The notes below the pieces were generated by a model, which was not told the origin of the DNA, made no database searches, and worked only from the letters and a program-made list of their open reading frames with translations. The translations under genes were made by a program, and so were the position numbers. A stretch of DNA of 64,000 bases from Campylobacter concisus (GTDB taxonomy: Bacteria; Campylobacterota; Campylobacteria; Campylobacterales; Campylobacteraceae). This document shows, piece by piece, positions 46,226 to 55,393 of the stretch. The stretch covers positions 62,001 to 126,000 of the forward strand of contig NZ_CP049264.1 of NCBI RefSeq assembly GCF_003048875.2, given 5' to 3'. Numbering within the stretch: the stretch's first letter is position 1; each line of letters starts with the position of its first letter.

Positions 46226-47041
46226 TTATGCTTTTATGAGCTCGTCGTATATCTTTTTGACCTCTTCGCCAGTTATTTTGCTAAGCAGTTTTGCCTTTGC
46301 TTTTGGGGCGATGTCAAGCGAGATGATCTCATCTTTTGTGATATTTTGAGTGGCTATATTCGCACTTTTTGAGATGACCACTGCCCACTCGCCGTTTAAA
46401 TTTGCTTTTTCTAAAATTTGGGCTAAATTTTGAGCATTATCTTTAAATTTGGTCTCAAATTTTTTGGTAGCCTCTTTTATGGCAAAGATTTCTCTTTCTG
46501 GCTCTAAATTTGCAACGCTTTGCACTAAGCTTAATATGCGTTTTGGGCTTTCATAGATCACAGCTGGATAGGCTAAGCTTAGAGCGTTTTGTATGGCTAA
46601 AGCCCTATCTCTGCCAGTATTTGGTAAAAATCCTAAAAAAACAAACTCTTTATCGCAAAGTCCGCTGGCGACTACGCTTAGAAGTGCAGCGTTTGCTCCG
46701 CTTAAAATTTCATATTTGATATCATTTTTTTGAGCGTATCTTACTAGGCTAACGCCTGGATCGCTTATGCCTGGCATGCCAGCATCGCTCATATAAGCTA
46801 TATTTTTGCTCCAAATTTCATCATTTAAATTTGCAAAAAAATCATCTTCGTTGTGGGTGTGAAGCGGGATAAAATTTGAGATATTTATATTTGCGTCAAA
46901 GCGTTCGTTTAGCAGATTTACAAGACCTTTGCAAACTCTTGTATCTTCGCAGATAGCTATCTCGCATTCACGCAAAATTTTGATGGCACGAAGCGAGATA
47001 TCTTCTAAATTTCCTATTGGAGTAGGAACAAAGTAGAGCAA
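46226..47041 (-). CDS. rsmI: 16S rRNA (cytidine1402-2'-O)-methyltransferase
   Basis: 271 residues of the tetrapyrrole-methylase fold. YFVPTPIGNLEDISLRA at the N-terminus, CEDTRVCKGL, and SDAGMPGISDPG with the following LSGANAALLSVVASGL are all diagnostic. RsmI, with RsmH, methylates C1402 in the ribosomal P site. The start is a TTG (47041), 4 bases beyond the rpmE stop codon. Confidence 0.95.
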   Translation of the reverse strand: MLYFVPTPIGNLEDISLRAIKILRECEIAICEDTRVCKGLVNLLNERFDANINISNFIPLHTHNEDDFFANLNDEIWSKNIAYMSDAGMPGISDPGVSLVRYAQKNDIKYEILSGANAALLSVVASGLCDKEFVFLGFLPNTGRDRALAIQNALSLAYPAVIYESPKRILSLVQSVANLEPEREIFAIKEATKKFETKFKDNAQNLAQILEKANLNGEWAVVISKSANIATQNITKDEIISLDIAPKAKAKLLSKITGEEVKKIYDELIKA

Positions 47042-47044
47042 GGC

Positions 47045-47245
47045 TTATTTTTGAGCGTATTTTTTCTTAAATTTCTCAACACGGCCAGCGCTATCAACTA
47101 TCTTTTCGCTGCCTGTGAAAAATGGGTGGCACTTGTCGCAAATGTCAATTCTGATTTCGCTTTTGTTTGACTTTGTCTTAAAAGTGTTGCCACACGCGCA
47201 AGTTACGGTGCAATCTACATACTCTGGATGGATCTCTTTTTTCAT
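47045..47245 (-). CDS. rpmE: Ribosomal protein L31 (zinc-binding form)
   Basis: 66 residues starting [10 protein letters not shown]. Four cysteines ([10 protein letters not shown] and DICDKCHPF) identify the C+ form, which holds zinc. Two ATGs are adjacent; the second gives the conserved start. AAGGAAAG lies upstream. Confidence 0.95.
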   Translation of the reverse strand: MKKEIHPEYVDCTVTCACGNTFKTKSNKSEIRIDICDKCHPFFTGSEKIVDSAGRVEKFKKKYAQK

Positions 47246-47326
47246 CATCTTTCCTTTATTATTTTGGGCTATTTGTTACCTTAAAAGTTGCTGATTATAT
47301 AAAAACTAATCTAAAAATCAAATAAA

Positions 47327-47983
47327 TCAGGCAAGAAATTTTGCCGCCACAGATATGACTGCGGTCTGTGATCTTAAGATATTTTTTGTATTTAGGCCGT
47401 AGATATTTTTAAATTTAGCCGTCTCATCCTCGCTAAATCCGCCCTCTGGACCGATTATCAATATCTCATCATCTCTTTTTTCGTTTAAATTTTTGCCACC
47501 AAAATTTATGGCTGAGACATTTTTATAAACGTTCATTAGCTCGTCTAAATTTTTGTAAATTTCAAACTCCATTAGCGACGTTCTCCCGCACTGCTCGCAT
47601 GAAAGTGCGTTTATGTAGTTTAGCTTTTCAAGGTCGATCTTGAAATTTGCTTGAGAAAATTTAGTATAGACAAAGGCGATCTTGCCAACGCCAAGCTCAT
47701 TTAAAAATGGCAGCGCCTTTTCGATCGTCTTTGGATCAATGACAGCCCAAGCGATGGTAAAGTCAAATTTATGCTCGCAGTTTAGACTAGCAAAGATAAG
47801 ACTTAAATTTGCACTTCTGCGCTCTATCTCATTGATCTCGTAGATGTACTCTTTGCCGTCGCGTAAATTTCTAACACTTATGCGCTCACCTGTCTCAACC
47901 CTTCTAGCTTTTAGGTGCAAAAAGGCCTCATTTACTATTTTTAAGCGCTCTTCGCCAGCGTTTTTATCATATAAAAATTTCAT
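47327..47983 (-). CDS. rsmE: 16S rRNA (uracil1498-N3)-methyltransferase
   Basis: 218 residues, somewhat shorter than the usual ~240. The C-terminal SPOUT knot is intact: ILIIGPEGGFSEDE and the final LRSQTAVISVAAKFLA. The EQCGRTSLMEFE motif of the family is also present. It starts directly after the stop of the membrane protein gene upstream (no gap). Confidence 0.93.
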   Translation of the reverse strand: MKFLYDKNAGEERLKIVNEAFLHLKARRVETGERISVRNLRDGKEYIYEINEIERRSANLSLIFASLNCEHKFDFTIAWAVIDPKTIEKALPFLNELGVGKIAFVYTKFSQANFKIDLEKLNYINALSCEQCGRTSLMEFEIYKNLDELMNVYKNVSAINFGGKNLNEKRDDEILIIGPEGGFSEDETAKFKNIYGLNTKNILRSQTAVISVAAKFLA

Positions 47984-48385
47984 CTAAATCCCTGCTATGA
48001 TGATCAAAATAATGTCGCAAATGCCTTTAATAAGGGCAAATTTTTTAAATTTCTCTAGCTCGCCAGCAATGGCATATCTCTTTAGCCTTTTATACCCAAC
48101 GGCGCTAAGTGCGATTAAAGCTATTAAGATAAGAAGCATTTTTATGGCGTTAAATTTTGGCTCGTAACTATAATATGCCCACAAAATAAGCCCAGTTAGC
48201 ACCAAAAAGCTAAGCAGCATATGATAAATAGGTAAAAAATACCTTATACGAAGCACGTAATTTTTGCTAGCGCTTCCAAGCTGTGTGAGCAGTATATAAA
48301 GCACCCCACACGCAAGAAGTGCGTAGAAAAATGCCACGTGAAATGGCAAAGTGTAGGCAAAAAGCGAGCTTAAGTGTTCGTTCAT
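47984..48385 (-). CDS. Small inner-membrane protein (four TM segments)
   Basis: 133 residues with hydrophobic segments at about 14-36, 52-72, 80-98 and 115-132. No functional motif; a His at about 16 and one at 55 are within helices and could be ligands, but this is weak. Position matches C. jejuni Cj0157c. Overlaps the lipoprotein gene upstream by 4 bases. Confidence 0.75.
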   Translation of the reverse strand: MNEHLSSLFAYTLPFHVAFFYALLACGVLYILLTQLGSASKNYVLRIRYFLPIYHMLLSFLVLTGLILWAYYSYEPKFNAIKMLLILIALIALSAVGYKRLKRYAIAGELEKFKKFALIKGICDIILIIIAGI

Positions 48386-48585
48386 TTTTTATCTTTAGGA
48401 GGCTCGTTTTCTTCGACGACTGGCTCAGGTGGCAACTGCTCGTCGATAGTTACATTTGCATCAGGCTGAGCTATCGTAACATCACTAGGGACTGGCTCGC
48501 TAACGTCACTTTTGGCCTCTTCTTTATCTCCACAGCCCAAAAATACGCCAGCTATAAGCAAAAAAGAGGTTATAAATTTTTTCAT
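48382..48585 (-). CDS. Small Pro/Glu-rich lipoprotein
   Basis: 67 residues: signal with lipobox (GVFLGC, Cys18) followed by an acidic, Pro/Val/Glu-rich tail that is probably disordered. It overlaps the membrane protein gene by 4 bases and queD by one base. Confidence 0.7.
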   Translation of the reverse strand: MKKFITSFLLIAGVFLGCGDKEEAKSDVSEPVPSDVTIAQPDANVTIDEQLPPEPVVEENEPPKDKK

Positions 48586-49166
48586 TAAACGTCCTTTGGA
48601 TTTTCTATTTTTATCTTATTTATCATCTTTTCAAGTAAATTTTTATCTTCCCACTCGTCTATAACGGCCTCTGAAAATTTGATATCACTAAGCCTTATCT
48701 CGCCCATTTGTGGGTTTATCGCGTCCTCTTTGAAGCACTGCGCATAGCCAGTATCAGTCTCATGCACGATGACGCTATGAAGCTTCACTTCGCGCTCGCC
48801 GTTACTCATCACGCTAAGCTCAAGCAGTCTCTCGATCATGACAAAAAATATACGGCAAAACTGCTCTGCACTGGGATTTAGCGGGATCTCGATCCACCTT
48901 GCAGAGTGCTTTTTAAGGTCGTTTTTGTATTCGTCACTATCGCCTGAATATATGGTCGTAGCGTGATCAAAGCTATCGATTATCGTCTTTATGTTTTGCT
49001 TCATCAGCCCAAAGTCATAGACCATGCCAGCGTTATCAAGAAAATTTGAGCTAAGTAAAATTTCTGCTACATAGCTGTGACCGTGGATGCTCGTCCTGCA
49101 GCGCTTTGAGCTACAAAATCTCACGATATGCGCATTTTCAAATCTAAAAAGTTTTCTAATAATCAT
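48585..49166 (-). CDS. queD: 6-carboxy-5,6,7,8-tetrahydropterin synthase
   Basis: 193 residues from the ATG at 49166, which overlaps the queE stop codon (ATGA); an extension upstream would add eight residues. Zinc/active-site elements are FENAHIVRF (His), SIHGHSYVAEI (two His) and a VHETDTGYAQ segment. It turns dihydroneopterin triphosphate (from FolE) into carboxytetrahydropterin for queuosine. At ~190 residues it is longer than the ~120-140 of the short QueD forms. Confidence 0.92.
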   Translation of the reverse strand: MIIRKLFRFENAHIVRFCSSKRCRTSIHGHSYVAEILLSSNFLDNAGMVYDFGLMKQNIKTIIDSFDHATTIYSGDSDEYKNDLKKHSARWIEIPLNPSAEQFCRIFFVMIERLLELSVMSNGEREVKLHSVIVHETDTGYAQCFKEDAINPQMGEIRLSDIKFSEAVIDEWEDKNLLEKMINKIKIENPKDV

Positions 49167-49921
49167 CAAACACCCTCTTTGTCGCCCCAAAGCCTGATGT
49201 GGATACGCTCTGAGTAGTTAAATCCATGCTTTATGGCAAACTGCGCTGTTTTTAGAGCATTTTTGCTTAGCTCGTCCTCATTTGCACCCATCGCCATGCA
49301 CCAAACTGGCAAATTTGCTCTATTTTTTATATATAAAATTTCCTCTAGCTCACTTTTGTCAAAGCGCGAGAGGACAAATTTTAAAAAGCTGCTTTTTGCG
49401 TTATTTTTTATAGCTAAAATGGCATCTAAATTTATGCGTTTTTGCTCGCTAACTCCGCTATTTGCTAGTTTTACGCCAAGTGCAAAATGGCAGTTTTTAT
49501 AAATTTCAAATTTATCAAAATCAACCAAGATCGTGCCATTTGTCTCAAAATGCACCTCGTAGTTTATAAGCAAATTTCTTACCAAATTTATGAAATTTTC
49601 ATTTTGATGCCAGATGAGTGGTTCGCCGCCTGTTAAAACGACGATCGGCTTTTGCTCTAAGCCTTTACAAAGCCCATCAACTAGACTTAAAATTTCATCT
49701 GTGCTATATCTTTTGTGGTGAAAATGTCCCTTAAAAACGGCTCTTATGCTATCGCATCCCAAAAGCTCTTCGCCTGTTTTTAAAGACCTTGTCTTTACGC
49801 CAAAGCCAAAGCAGTTTAGGTTGCAGCCCAAAAAGCGTAAAAACACAGCGAGCCTGCCCTGATAAGCGCCCTCGCCTTGGATGCTTAAAAATGCCTCAAC
49901 TAATTCTAGCTCTTTGCTCAT
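49166..49921 (-). CDS. queE: 7-carboxy-7-deazaguanine synthase (radical SAM)
   Basis: 251 residues. The FLSIQGEGAYQGRLAVFLRF start and VVLTGGEPL motif identify QueE. The cluster cysteines are unusual: Cys33-x3-Cys37, and then no Cys at the canonical x2 position; the next is Cys56 (LLGCDSIRAVF), giving Cx3Cx18C. The ATG at 49921 overlaps the moaA stop (TGATG); an in-frame TTG at 49924 is an alternative. Next step after QueD in queuosine synthesis. Confidence 0.92.
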   Translation of the reverse strand: MSKELELVEAFLSIQGEGAYQGRLAVFLRFLGCNLNCFGFGVKTRSLKTGEELLGCDSIRAVFKGHFHHKRYSTDEILSLVDGLCKGLEQKPIVVLTGGEPLIWHQNENFINLVRNLLINYEVHFETNGTILVDFDKFEIYKNCHFALGVKLANSGVSEQKRINLDAILAIKNNAKSSFLKFVLSRFDKSELEEILYIKNRANLPVWCMAMGANEDELSKNALKTAQFAIKHGFNYSERIHIRLWGDKEGV

Positions 49922-50889
49922 CAACCACCAGTTTGGTAAAAGGCCCTTGAAGAGGTTTCATTTTCAGCTCCTAGGGCCCATTTGTTCTCTTTTGGCTTAT
50001 TAGCTAGCACTTGCCTTAAGATCTCGCTTGCTGCAACGATGTCGCCATTTGCAACTGCTTTTTTGATACTTAGTGCATCTTCAAAATAAAGGCAAGGTAT
50101 CAAAAGCCCTTCAGCACTTAGTCTGATGCGGTTGCAACTCTCGCAAAAGTCGTGTTTATGAGGGTCAATGATGCCAAATTTATAGCCGTCATCAAGCCTA
50201 TAAATAGACGCAGGTGCGTTTGGCAATTTTTCATCTTTTGTGACGTTATATTTTTGCGAGATGATCTTTAAAATTTCATCGCTTTTTAGCCCTTTTAGAT
50301 CCTCTTTGGCGTGCGAATTCTCCATATATTCGATAAATCTGATCTGAGAGTTTCTAAATTTAGCAAACTCAAGCAAATTTACTAGCTCATCGTCGTTAAA
50401 GCCTTTTAGCGCGACCGTGTTTATCTTCACCTTTAGCCCAGCGTCAAGTGCTGCCTCAAAGCCAGCTAAAACCTCATGTAAGACGCTCTTTTGAGCGATA
50501 AATTTAGCTTTTTGCTCATTTAGCGTATCAAGCGACATATTTATGCGCTTTAGACCAGCGTCCTTTAGCCTTTTGGCAAAGTGTGGCAGCATGAAGCCAT
50601 TTGTCGTAAGCGCTAGATCGATGTCTGGCTTATAATCGCTTATCATCTTTATAAAGACGTCCAGATCCTTGCGCACGAGTGGCTCGCCGCCTGTGATCCT
50701 GATCTTTTTCACACCCTCATCGATAGCTACTTTTACAAATAAAAATAGCTCTTCAAATGTCAGTAAATTTTCTTTTGGTGTCCAACTAAATGGCGTAGTA
50801 GGCATGCAATATCTACATCTAAAATTGCAACGCTGCGTCACAGAAATTCTTAAATAATCAACAACCCGACCATATTTATCTATTAGCAT
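49921..50889 (-). CDS. moaA: GTP 3',8-cyclase (molybdenum cofactor synthesis)
   Basis: 322 residues. The N-terminal radical-SAM cluster is CNFRCRYC; the C-terminal second cluster cysteines are in [14 protein letters not shown] and LIPC, with the catalytic RI-R arrangement. It makes the first intermediate of molybdopterin, needed by the oxide reductase at 18.5 kb. Coupled to queE by a one-base overlap. Confidence 0.97.
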
Positions 50890-51022
50890 AAAGCACCTTT
50901 TTTAAGCTTGGTTAGAGCTTTTTTAATTTTCAATTATATGTTAAAAGATTTAAATTTAAATAAAAATTTAAGCTAATTTTTGTAGTTTAAGAGTAGTTTT
51001 GTCTTTTAAAATTAGCCCAAAT

Positions 51023-51529
51023 TTAGGCTAATTTATGAAATTTAAGCACAAATTCAACTCGCCCCATACCCACGTGAAGATCTTTAGCGATCATGGCTGC
51101 GCTTTTGCCATCTTTAAACATCTTTAGAATTTGCTCTTCTTCGTTGATGACGCTTGGGGCGATTTTATTGATATCTCTTGTTCGCTCTTCAAGGTTAAAC
51201 ATCCTATCTTTTTGCTCGTTTGCAAAGTCATCGATCACTCGCTCGATGCTCTTTATAGCGCGGATTATCGGCACGATTTTTTCATTTATCTGCTCATTTA
51301 TCTGCTCTTTTAGCTCATCTTTTACATCTTTTAGCTGCTCATCATCATCAGACTTAAAGCTTGCCAGTGCGGCTAGCTGCTTTTTGAGATTATAGTTTTC
51401 TTGTATGGCGCTCTCTATGGCACGCTCATATCTTGTAAATTTCTTATTTGTCTCGCTATCTTTTATAAATATCAAAGCTATTATTATCGCTAAAACGATG
51501 CCAAAACCTAAAAAAATGTAAATTTCCAT
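51023..51529 (-). CDS. Membrane-anchored coiled-coil protein with C-terminal HTH-like segment (Cj0162c-like)
   Basis: 168 residues: a transmembrane segment at 3-21, a long charged coiled coil (about 35-125), and a C-terminal segment KDGKSAAMIAKDLHVGMGRVEFVLKFHKL that reads like a helix-turn-helix. The architecture recurs in epsilonproteobacterial proteins of unknown role. About 130 bases separate it from moaA. Confidence 0.75.
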   Translation of the reverse strand: MEIYIFLGFGIVLAIIIALIFIKDSETNKKFTRYERAIESAIQENYNLKKQLAALASFKSDDDEQLKDVKDELKEQINEQINEKIVPIIRAIKSIERVIDDFANEQKDRMFNLEERTRDINKIAPSVINEEEQILKMFKDGKSAAMIAKDLHVGMGRVEFVLKFHKLA

Positions 51530-51538
51530 ATTTTTCCT

Positions 51539-52060
51539 TTACGAATTCGCTCTAAGCTCTCTTATCATCACACGCTCTCTAGCCGTCACGTAAGCGTTCC
51601 AGTCGGCCTCGTCCTCTTCGTGCATGTTCTCTATCTTTGCTAGCCTCTCATCCTGCGCCCTTAGATAAAGGCTCAAATTTCTCTTTGGAAAGATAGGCAT
51701 CATAATCCTTGCGTAGTAAATTTCATCTTTTTTAAATTTATCTTCGCTTATTTTTATATGCGTAAAGCCGATCTCATCGATATCTGCGCTCTCTTTTAGT
51801 GGCAAGTATTGCTTGTGCTCGTTTTTTATATAATCACTAAGCGCATCGATCTTTCTATGAAGCTCAATGACAAGCGTTAGCAAGACTTGGTCGCTCTCTT
51901 TGGTCTCGCCGCGTGATTTTGCACGCTTTAGCCACGCTCCAAGCGCATCTTCGTCGCCTGGTAAGATAGAGTTAAATTCTCTTAAAAATTTCTCATCCCC
52001 GCTTCTGTCGCACTCATAAACCATGCTAAGAGGCGCTTTAAAAAGCCTTACTTCGCTCAT
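51539..52060 (-). CDS. Conserved cytoplasmic protein (Cj0163c-like), unknown function
   Basis: 173 residues from the ATG at 52060, which overlaps the ubiA stop (ATGA). The upstream in-frame TTG at 52075 is less likely. A beta-rich central part (ADIDEIGFTHIKISEDKFKKDE then ARIMMPIFP) resembles the DxSxxG...P pattern of a degenerate PilZ domain, but the arginine motif for c-di-GMP is not evident. Charged helices flank it. Confidence 0.7.
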   Translation of the reverse strand: MSEVRLFKAPLSMVYECDRSGDEKFLREFNSILPGDEDALGAWLKRAKSRGETKESDQVLLTLVIELHRKIDALSDYIKNEHKQYLPLKESADIDEIGFTHIKISEDKFKKDEIYYARIMMPIFPKRNLSLYLRAQDERLAKIENMHEEDEADWNAYVTARERVMIRELRANS

Positions 52061-52917
52061 AATACACTGATCCAAACAAAGATGAAAAATAAAATTCCCA
52101 AGTAGCCATTTAGCGTGAAAAACGCCCTGTCTATCTTGCTAAAGTCGCGCCTTACGATCCTATGCTCGAAAAATAATATCACGCCGCTTACCACAATGCC
52201 AAAAAACGCCATCGCTCCAAGCCCAGCCGCCCAAGCAAAAAGTAGCCAAAGTATAAAAGCTAAGGCGTGAAAAATGGCTGACAAAAACAGTGTCGCCTTG
52301 TCGCCATAAATGGCTGGTATGCTAAAGAGCTTGTTTTCTTGGTCAAATTTCATATCTTGAAGCGAGTAAAGCAGGTCAAATCCAGCCACCCAAAATGTCA
52401 CACCAAGGCAAAGTAGCACGCTCCAAAGCGGTATAGCAGCGCTCACTGCGACCACGCCAGCGATCGGAGCAAGTCCAAGACTAAGTCCAAGTACTAAGTG
52501 CGCTAGCTCGCTAAATCGCTTAAATAGCGAATATCCGCCAAGCACGGCAAGGATAGGGAAGCTCAGCCAAAATGCGAGCGAATTTACAAAATAGGCGCAG
52601 ATGATAAATATAAGCGCGTTTGCTGCGATAAACAGCTGCATATTGCCCTTGCCGATGCGCCCATCTACGCTTGGGCGGCTTGCGGTGCGTGGGTTTAGCT
52701 TGTCGATGTCCTCGTCTTGATATCTGTTAAACGCCATGGCGAAATTTCTAGCGCTGACTGCGCAAATAGTGCCTAAAATAAGCAGTTTAAAGCCAAACCA
52801 AGCCGAGCCATTTTCTATCTTGCTCGCAACTATCATCGCCACAAAGATAAAGGGCAGGGCAAAAACCGAGTGCTTAAAAACGATGAGTTCTGCGATATCT
52901 TTTAGCTTTTTGATCAT
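52057..52917 (-). CDS. ubiA: UbiA-family prenyltransferase (menaquinone pathway, MqnP-like)
   Basis: 286 residues from the ATG at 52917, chosen because ATGGA lies 7 bases upstream; an ATG at 52929 is an alternative that adds four residues. Eight to nine transmembrane helices. The two Asp-rich motifs are NRYQDEDID and DLLYSLQDMKFD. Campylobacters lack ubiquinone and make menaquinone by the futalosine route, so the enzyme probably prenylates the 1,4-dihydroxy-6-naphthoate precursor. Confidence 0.92.
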   Translation of the reverse strand: MIKKLKDIAELIVFKHSVFALPFIFVAMIVASKIENGSAWFGFKLLILGTICAVSARNFAMAFNRYQDEDIDKLNPRTASRPSVDGRIGKGNMQLFIAANALIFIICAYFVNSLAFWLSFPILAVLGGYSLFKRFSELAHLVLGLSLGLAPIAGVVAVSAAIPLWSVLLCLGVTFWVAGFDLLYSLQDMKFDQENKLFSIPAIYGDKATLFLSAIFHALAFILWLLFAWAAGLGAMAFFGIVVSGVILFFEHRIVRRDFSKIDRAFFTLNGYLGILFFIFVWISVL

Positions 52918-53019
52918 ATAAATTTCCATCTTTTTAAAAAGTGTCTGATTTTACACCATTTTGCTTTAAATCTAAATTTATATTATCATTGCGAGAGTAA
53001 TTTAAAATGAAGGGTTATG

Positions 53020-54234
53020 ATGAGTAAAATAGCGATTATCGGAGATGGTTTTAGTGCGTTATTTACGGCGCTTGAGCTAGCTAAAAAGGGTGAGGAAATT
53101 TTAGTTATTAGTAACCAAAAAGATGAGTTTGAAAGCGGAATTTTAACCCCATTTAACACCCCAGCGCTCGCAAGAGATGGAGCGATATCTAGCTCATTTT
53201 TGGGGCTTGTTAGTAAAAAAAGCGAGCTTGATATAGCGCTTTGCTTAAATGAAAACTTTAGAGCTTGGATGGCTAATTTCACGCTTAAATCAACAAAGGC
53301 TCACGACAAAAAGATGAGAATTTTGTTTAAAAAATTTGGACAAAAGAGCTTTGAAATTTTAAGAGAGCTAAACGAAAAATATCCGCAGATAAAATTTGAT
53401 GAGAGTGGCGTTTATCTCATCTTTAGCGAGGATGAGATCTTTAAAAAAAGGCTTGATGAGATGAAAGTCGCTGATAGCGAGCAAGAAATTTTAAGCGTGG
53501 ATAGTGAGCTAGCAAATTTTGGTCTGATAAATAAAAATATAAAAGGCGCGCTAAATTTAGCTAAAAACGCAAGCATCGACGCGGTTGAGCTAAAAAAGGC
53601 GCTTGTTAGCGAGCTAAATGAGCTTGGAGTGCAGTTTATAAACGATGAAATTTATGAGCTAAAAACGCATGGGCAAGCCGTGCAAAAGGCTGTTGGCAGT
53701 GCTGGCGAGTACGAGGCTGATAGCTTTGTAGTGGCTAGTAGAAATTTGGAGCTTTCAAGCAAGCTTGGGACAAATTTAAGCGCCATTTTGGCTAAATTTT
53801 ACACGATAGACCTTGTGCTAAGCGAGGGTCAGATCCCTAAAAAACCGATCATTTTAAATGATATGTTTGCCAAAATTTATCCAACGAAAAATGGCGTCAC
53901 GATCATCACAAATTTACAAGTGGGCGCGATCGATACGCTTGTAAAAACAGAGAAGATCAACGCATTTTTAAACGAGCTAAAAAGGCATCTTGGCATAAGC
54001 GAGCTAAAAGAGCCTAGTTTTAGGGCAAATTTCGTCCTTCTTAGCTCAAACGACAAGCCAGCGATCGGACGCGATGAGACATATCAAAATTTACTCTACA
54101 ACCAAGCGTATGGGCTAAACGAACTAAGCTTTGCACCGCACTTTGCAGGCGTTTTGGCTGATCTTTTAAAAGAGGGCAAAAGTAACGAGCAAAGTGATGA
54201 AGTTTTGCTATTTAGCTCACTTTATGAGGGTTAA
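53020..54234 (+). CDS. FAD-dependent oxidoreductase-like protein (Cj0165c-like)
   Basis: 404 residues from the second of two tandem ATGs, which has the better spacing to GAAGGG. The FAD motif IAIIGDGFSALFTALELAKKGEEILV (a GxGxxA variant) opens the protein, and the later NDMFAKIYPTKNGVTI...SSNDKPAIGRDE segments fit D-amino-acid-oxidase-type flavoproteins such as GlpD/ThiO-like folds. Substrate unknown. First gene rightward after the long leftward block, with miaA 2 bases downstream. Confidence 0.8.
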   Translation: MSKIAIIGDGFSALFTALELAKKGEEILVISNQKDEFESGILTPFNTPALARDGAISSSFLGLVSKKSELDIALCLNENFRAWMANFTLKSTKAHDKKMRILFKKFGQKSFEILRELNEKYPQIKFDESGVYLIFSEDEIFKKRLDEMKVADSEQEILSVDSELANFGLINKNIKGALNLAKNASIDAVELKKALVSELNELGVQFINDEIYELKTHGQAVQKAVGSAGEYEADSFVVASRNLELSSKLGTNLSAILAKFYTIDLVLSEGQIPKKPIILNDMFAKIYPTKNGVTIITNLQVGAIDTLVKTEKINAFLNELKRHLGISELKEPSFRANFVLLSSNDKPAIGRDETYQNLLYNQAYGLNELSFAPHFAGVLADLLKEGKSNEQSDEVLLFSSLYEG

Positions 54235-54236
54235 GC

Positions 54237-55115
54237 TTGTTTGGCGAGCTAGCACTAATTGGCACCACGGCAAGCGGCAAGAGCGATCTAGCCTTTGAGC
54301 TAGCAAAGGAGTTTGAGGGCGTCATCTTAAGCCTTGACTCGCTTGCGCTTTATAAAGAGATAGATATCGCCAGCGCAAAGCCAAAGCCTTGGCAGCTTGG
54401 AGCTGTGAGGCACTTTGGGGTGGATGAAATTTACCCTGATGAGGAATTTAGCGTTGGGGCATTTTTTGAAATTTATAAAAATGCAAAGGAATTTGCGCGC
54501 TCGCAAGGCTGCCCGCTCATCATCACAGGAGGCAGTGGCTTTTATCTAAAGGCGATGCTTAGCGGCCTTGCGCCAGACGTGCCAAAATGCGAGCTAAATT
54601 TAAGCAACGAAGAAATTTACGAGCTAGCTTTACAAAACGACCCTGAGTTTGCAAGTAAATTTAGCCAAAACGACTCTTACCGTCTCGAAAAATGGTATCA
54701 AATTTATAAATTTAGCGGTCAAATCCCAAGCATCTGGCTAAAGCAAAATACCAAAGAGAGCGTCATAAAAGAGCTTGCAATATTTGAAATTTTATGGGAT
54801 AAAGATGAGCTTAGAGCTCGTATCGCAAAGCGAACGAAAAATATGCTAGATGAGGGCTTGATAGATGAGGCGAAGTTTTTATTTGACAAGTATAAAAGCG
54901 AGCCAAAACCACTAAAATCAATAGGTCTAAAAGAGTGCAAGAAGTTTTTGGAGGGTGAAATTTCAAAAAGCGAGCTAGAAACGCTTATCGCCACGCACAC
55001 AGCCCAGCTTGCCAAGCGTCAGCGAACATTTAATAGATCGCAGTTTGAAAAGAAATTTGTTGGCGACTTGGCGCAAACTAGAGATGAAATTTTGAAATTT
55101 TTAGGCTCTGTTTGA
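54237..55115 (+). CDS. miaA: tRNA dimethylallyltransferase
   Basis: 292 residues; adds the isopentenyl group to A37 of UNN-reading tRNAs. P-loop GTTASGKS (about 8-15), the DSLALYKEIDIASAKP catalytic Asp region, ITGGSGFYLKAML, and the C-terminal QRTFNRSQF are present. The start is TTG (54237), six bases after TGAGGG. Odd: the last three codons and stop (GGCTCTGTTTGA) are part of the left arm of an inverted-repeat element at 55104. Confidence 0.95.
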   Translation: MFGELALIGTTASGKSDLAFELAKEFEGVILSLDSLALYKEIDIASAKPKPWQLGAVRHFGVDEIYPDEEFSVGAFFEIYKNAKEFARSQGCPLIITGGSGFYLKAMLSGLAPDVPKCELNLSNEEIYELALQNDPEFASKFSQNDSYRLEKWYQIYKFSGQIPSIWLKQNTKESVIKELAIFEILWDKDELRARIAKRTKNMLDEGLIDEAKFLFDKYKSEPKPLKSIGLKECKKFLEGEISKSELETLIATHTAQLAKRQRTFNRSQFEKKFVGDLAQTRDEILKFLGSV

Positions 55116-55290
55116 AAAAATATTGTTTTTTAACTTCCAAAACAAAGTCAAACCTTGCGAAACGACGCTATCGCCGCCGAAAATTAGTGAAGCTGTAAAG
55201 CTGAGCGCGATTTTCGTGCTATATGTTCGGCGCTTTGCGGAGTGAGCAGGGTTTGCGAAGCGGGCAACAATACTTTTTTATAACAGAGCC
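55104..55290. repeat. 187-bp element with ~24-bp imperfect terminal inverted repeats
   Basis: The left end GGCTCTGTTTGAAAAAATATTGTT (first and last parts of 55104-55127) matches, reverse-complemented, the right end at 55266-55290 with about three differences. Inside, 'caaaccttgc...gccgccgaa' and the complement of 'ttcggcgc...gcagggtttgc' also pair loosely, so most of the element can fold on itself. No ORF. It could be a MITE-like remnant or a long bidirectional terminator; it lies between convergent miaA and nifU. Bases 55291-55393 beyond it hold no gene. Confidence 0.6.
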
Positions 55291-55393
55291 AATTTTTAAA
55301 AGGGTAAATTCAGTTGAGTTAAATTTAAATCGTCTAGGTGGTAAATTTAATTTGGTAGAGGCGAACAGCTCCAAAAGAAGCCGTTCGATAAAT

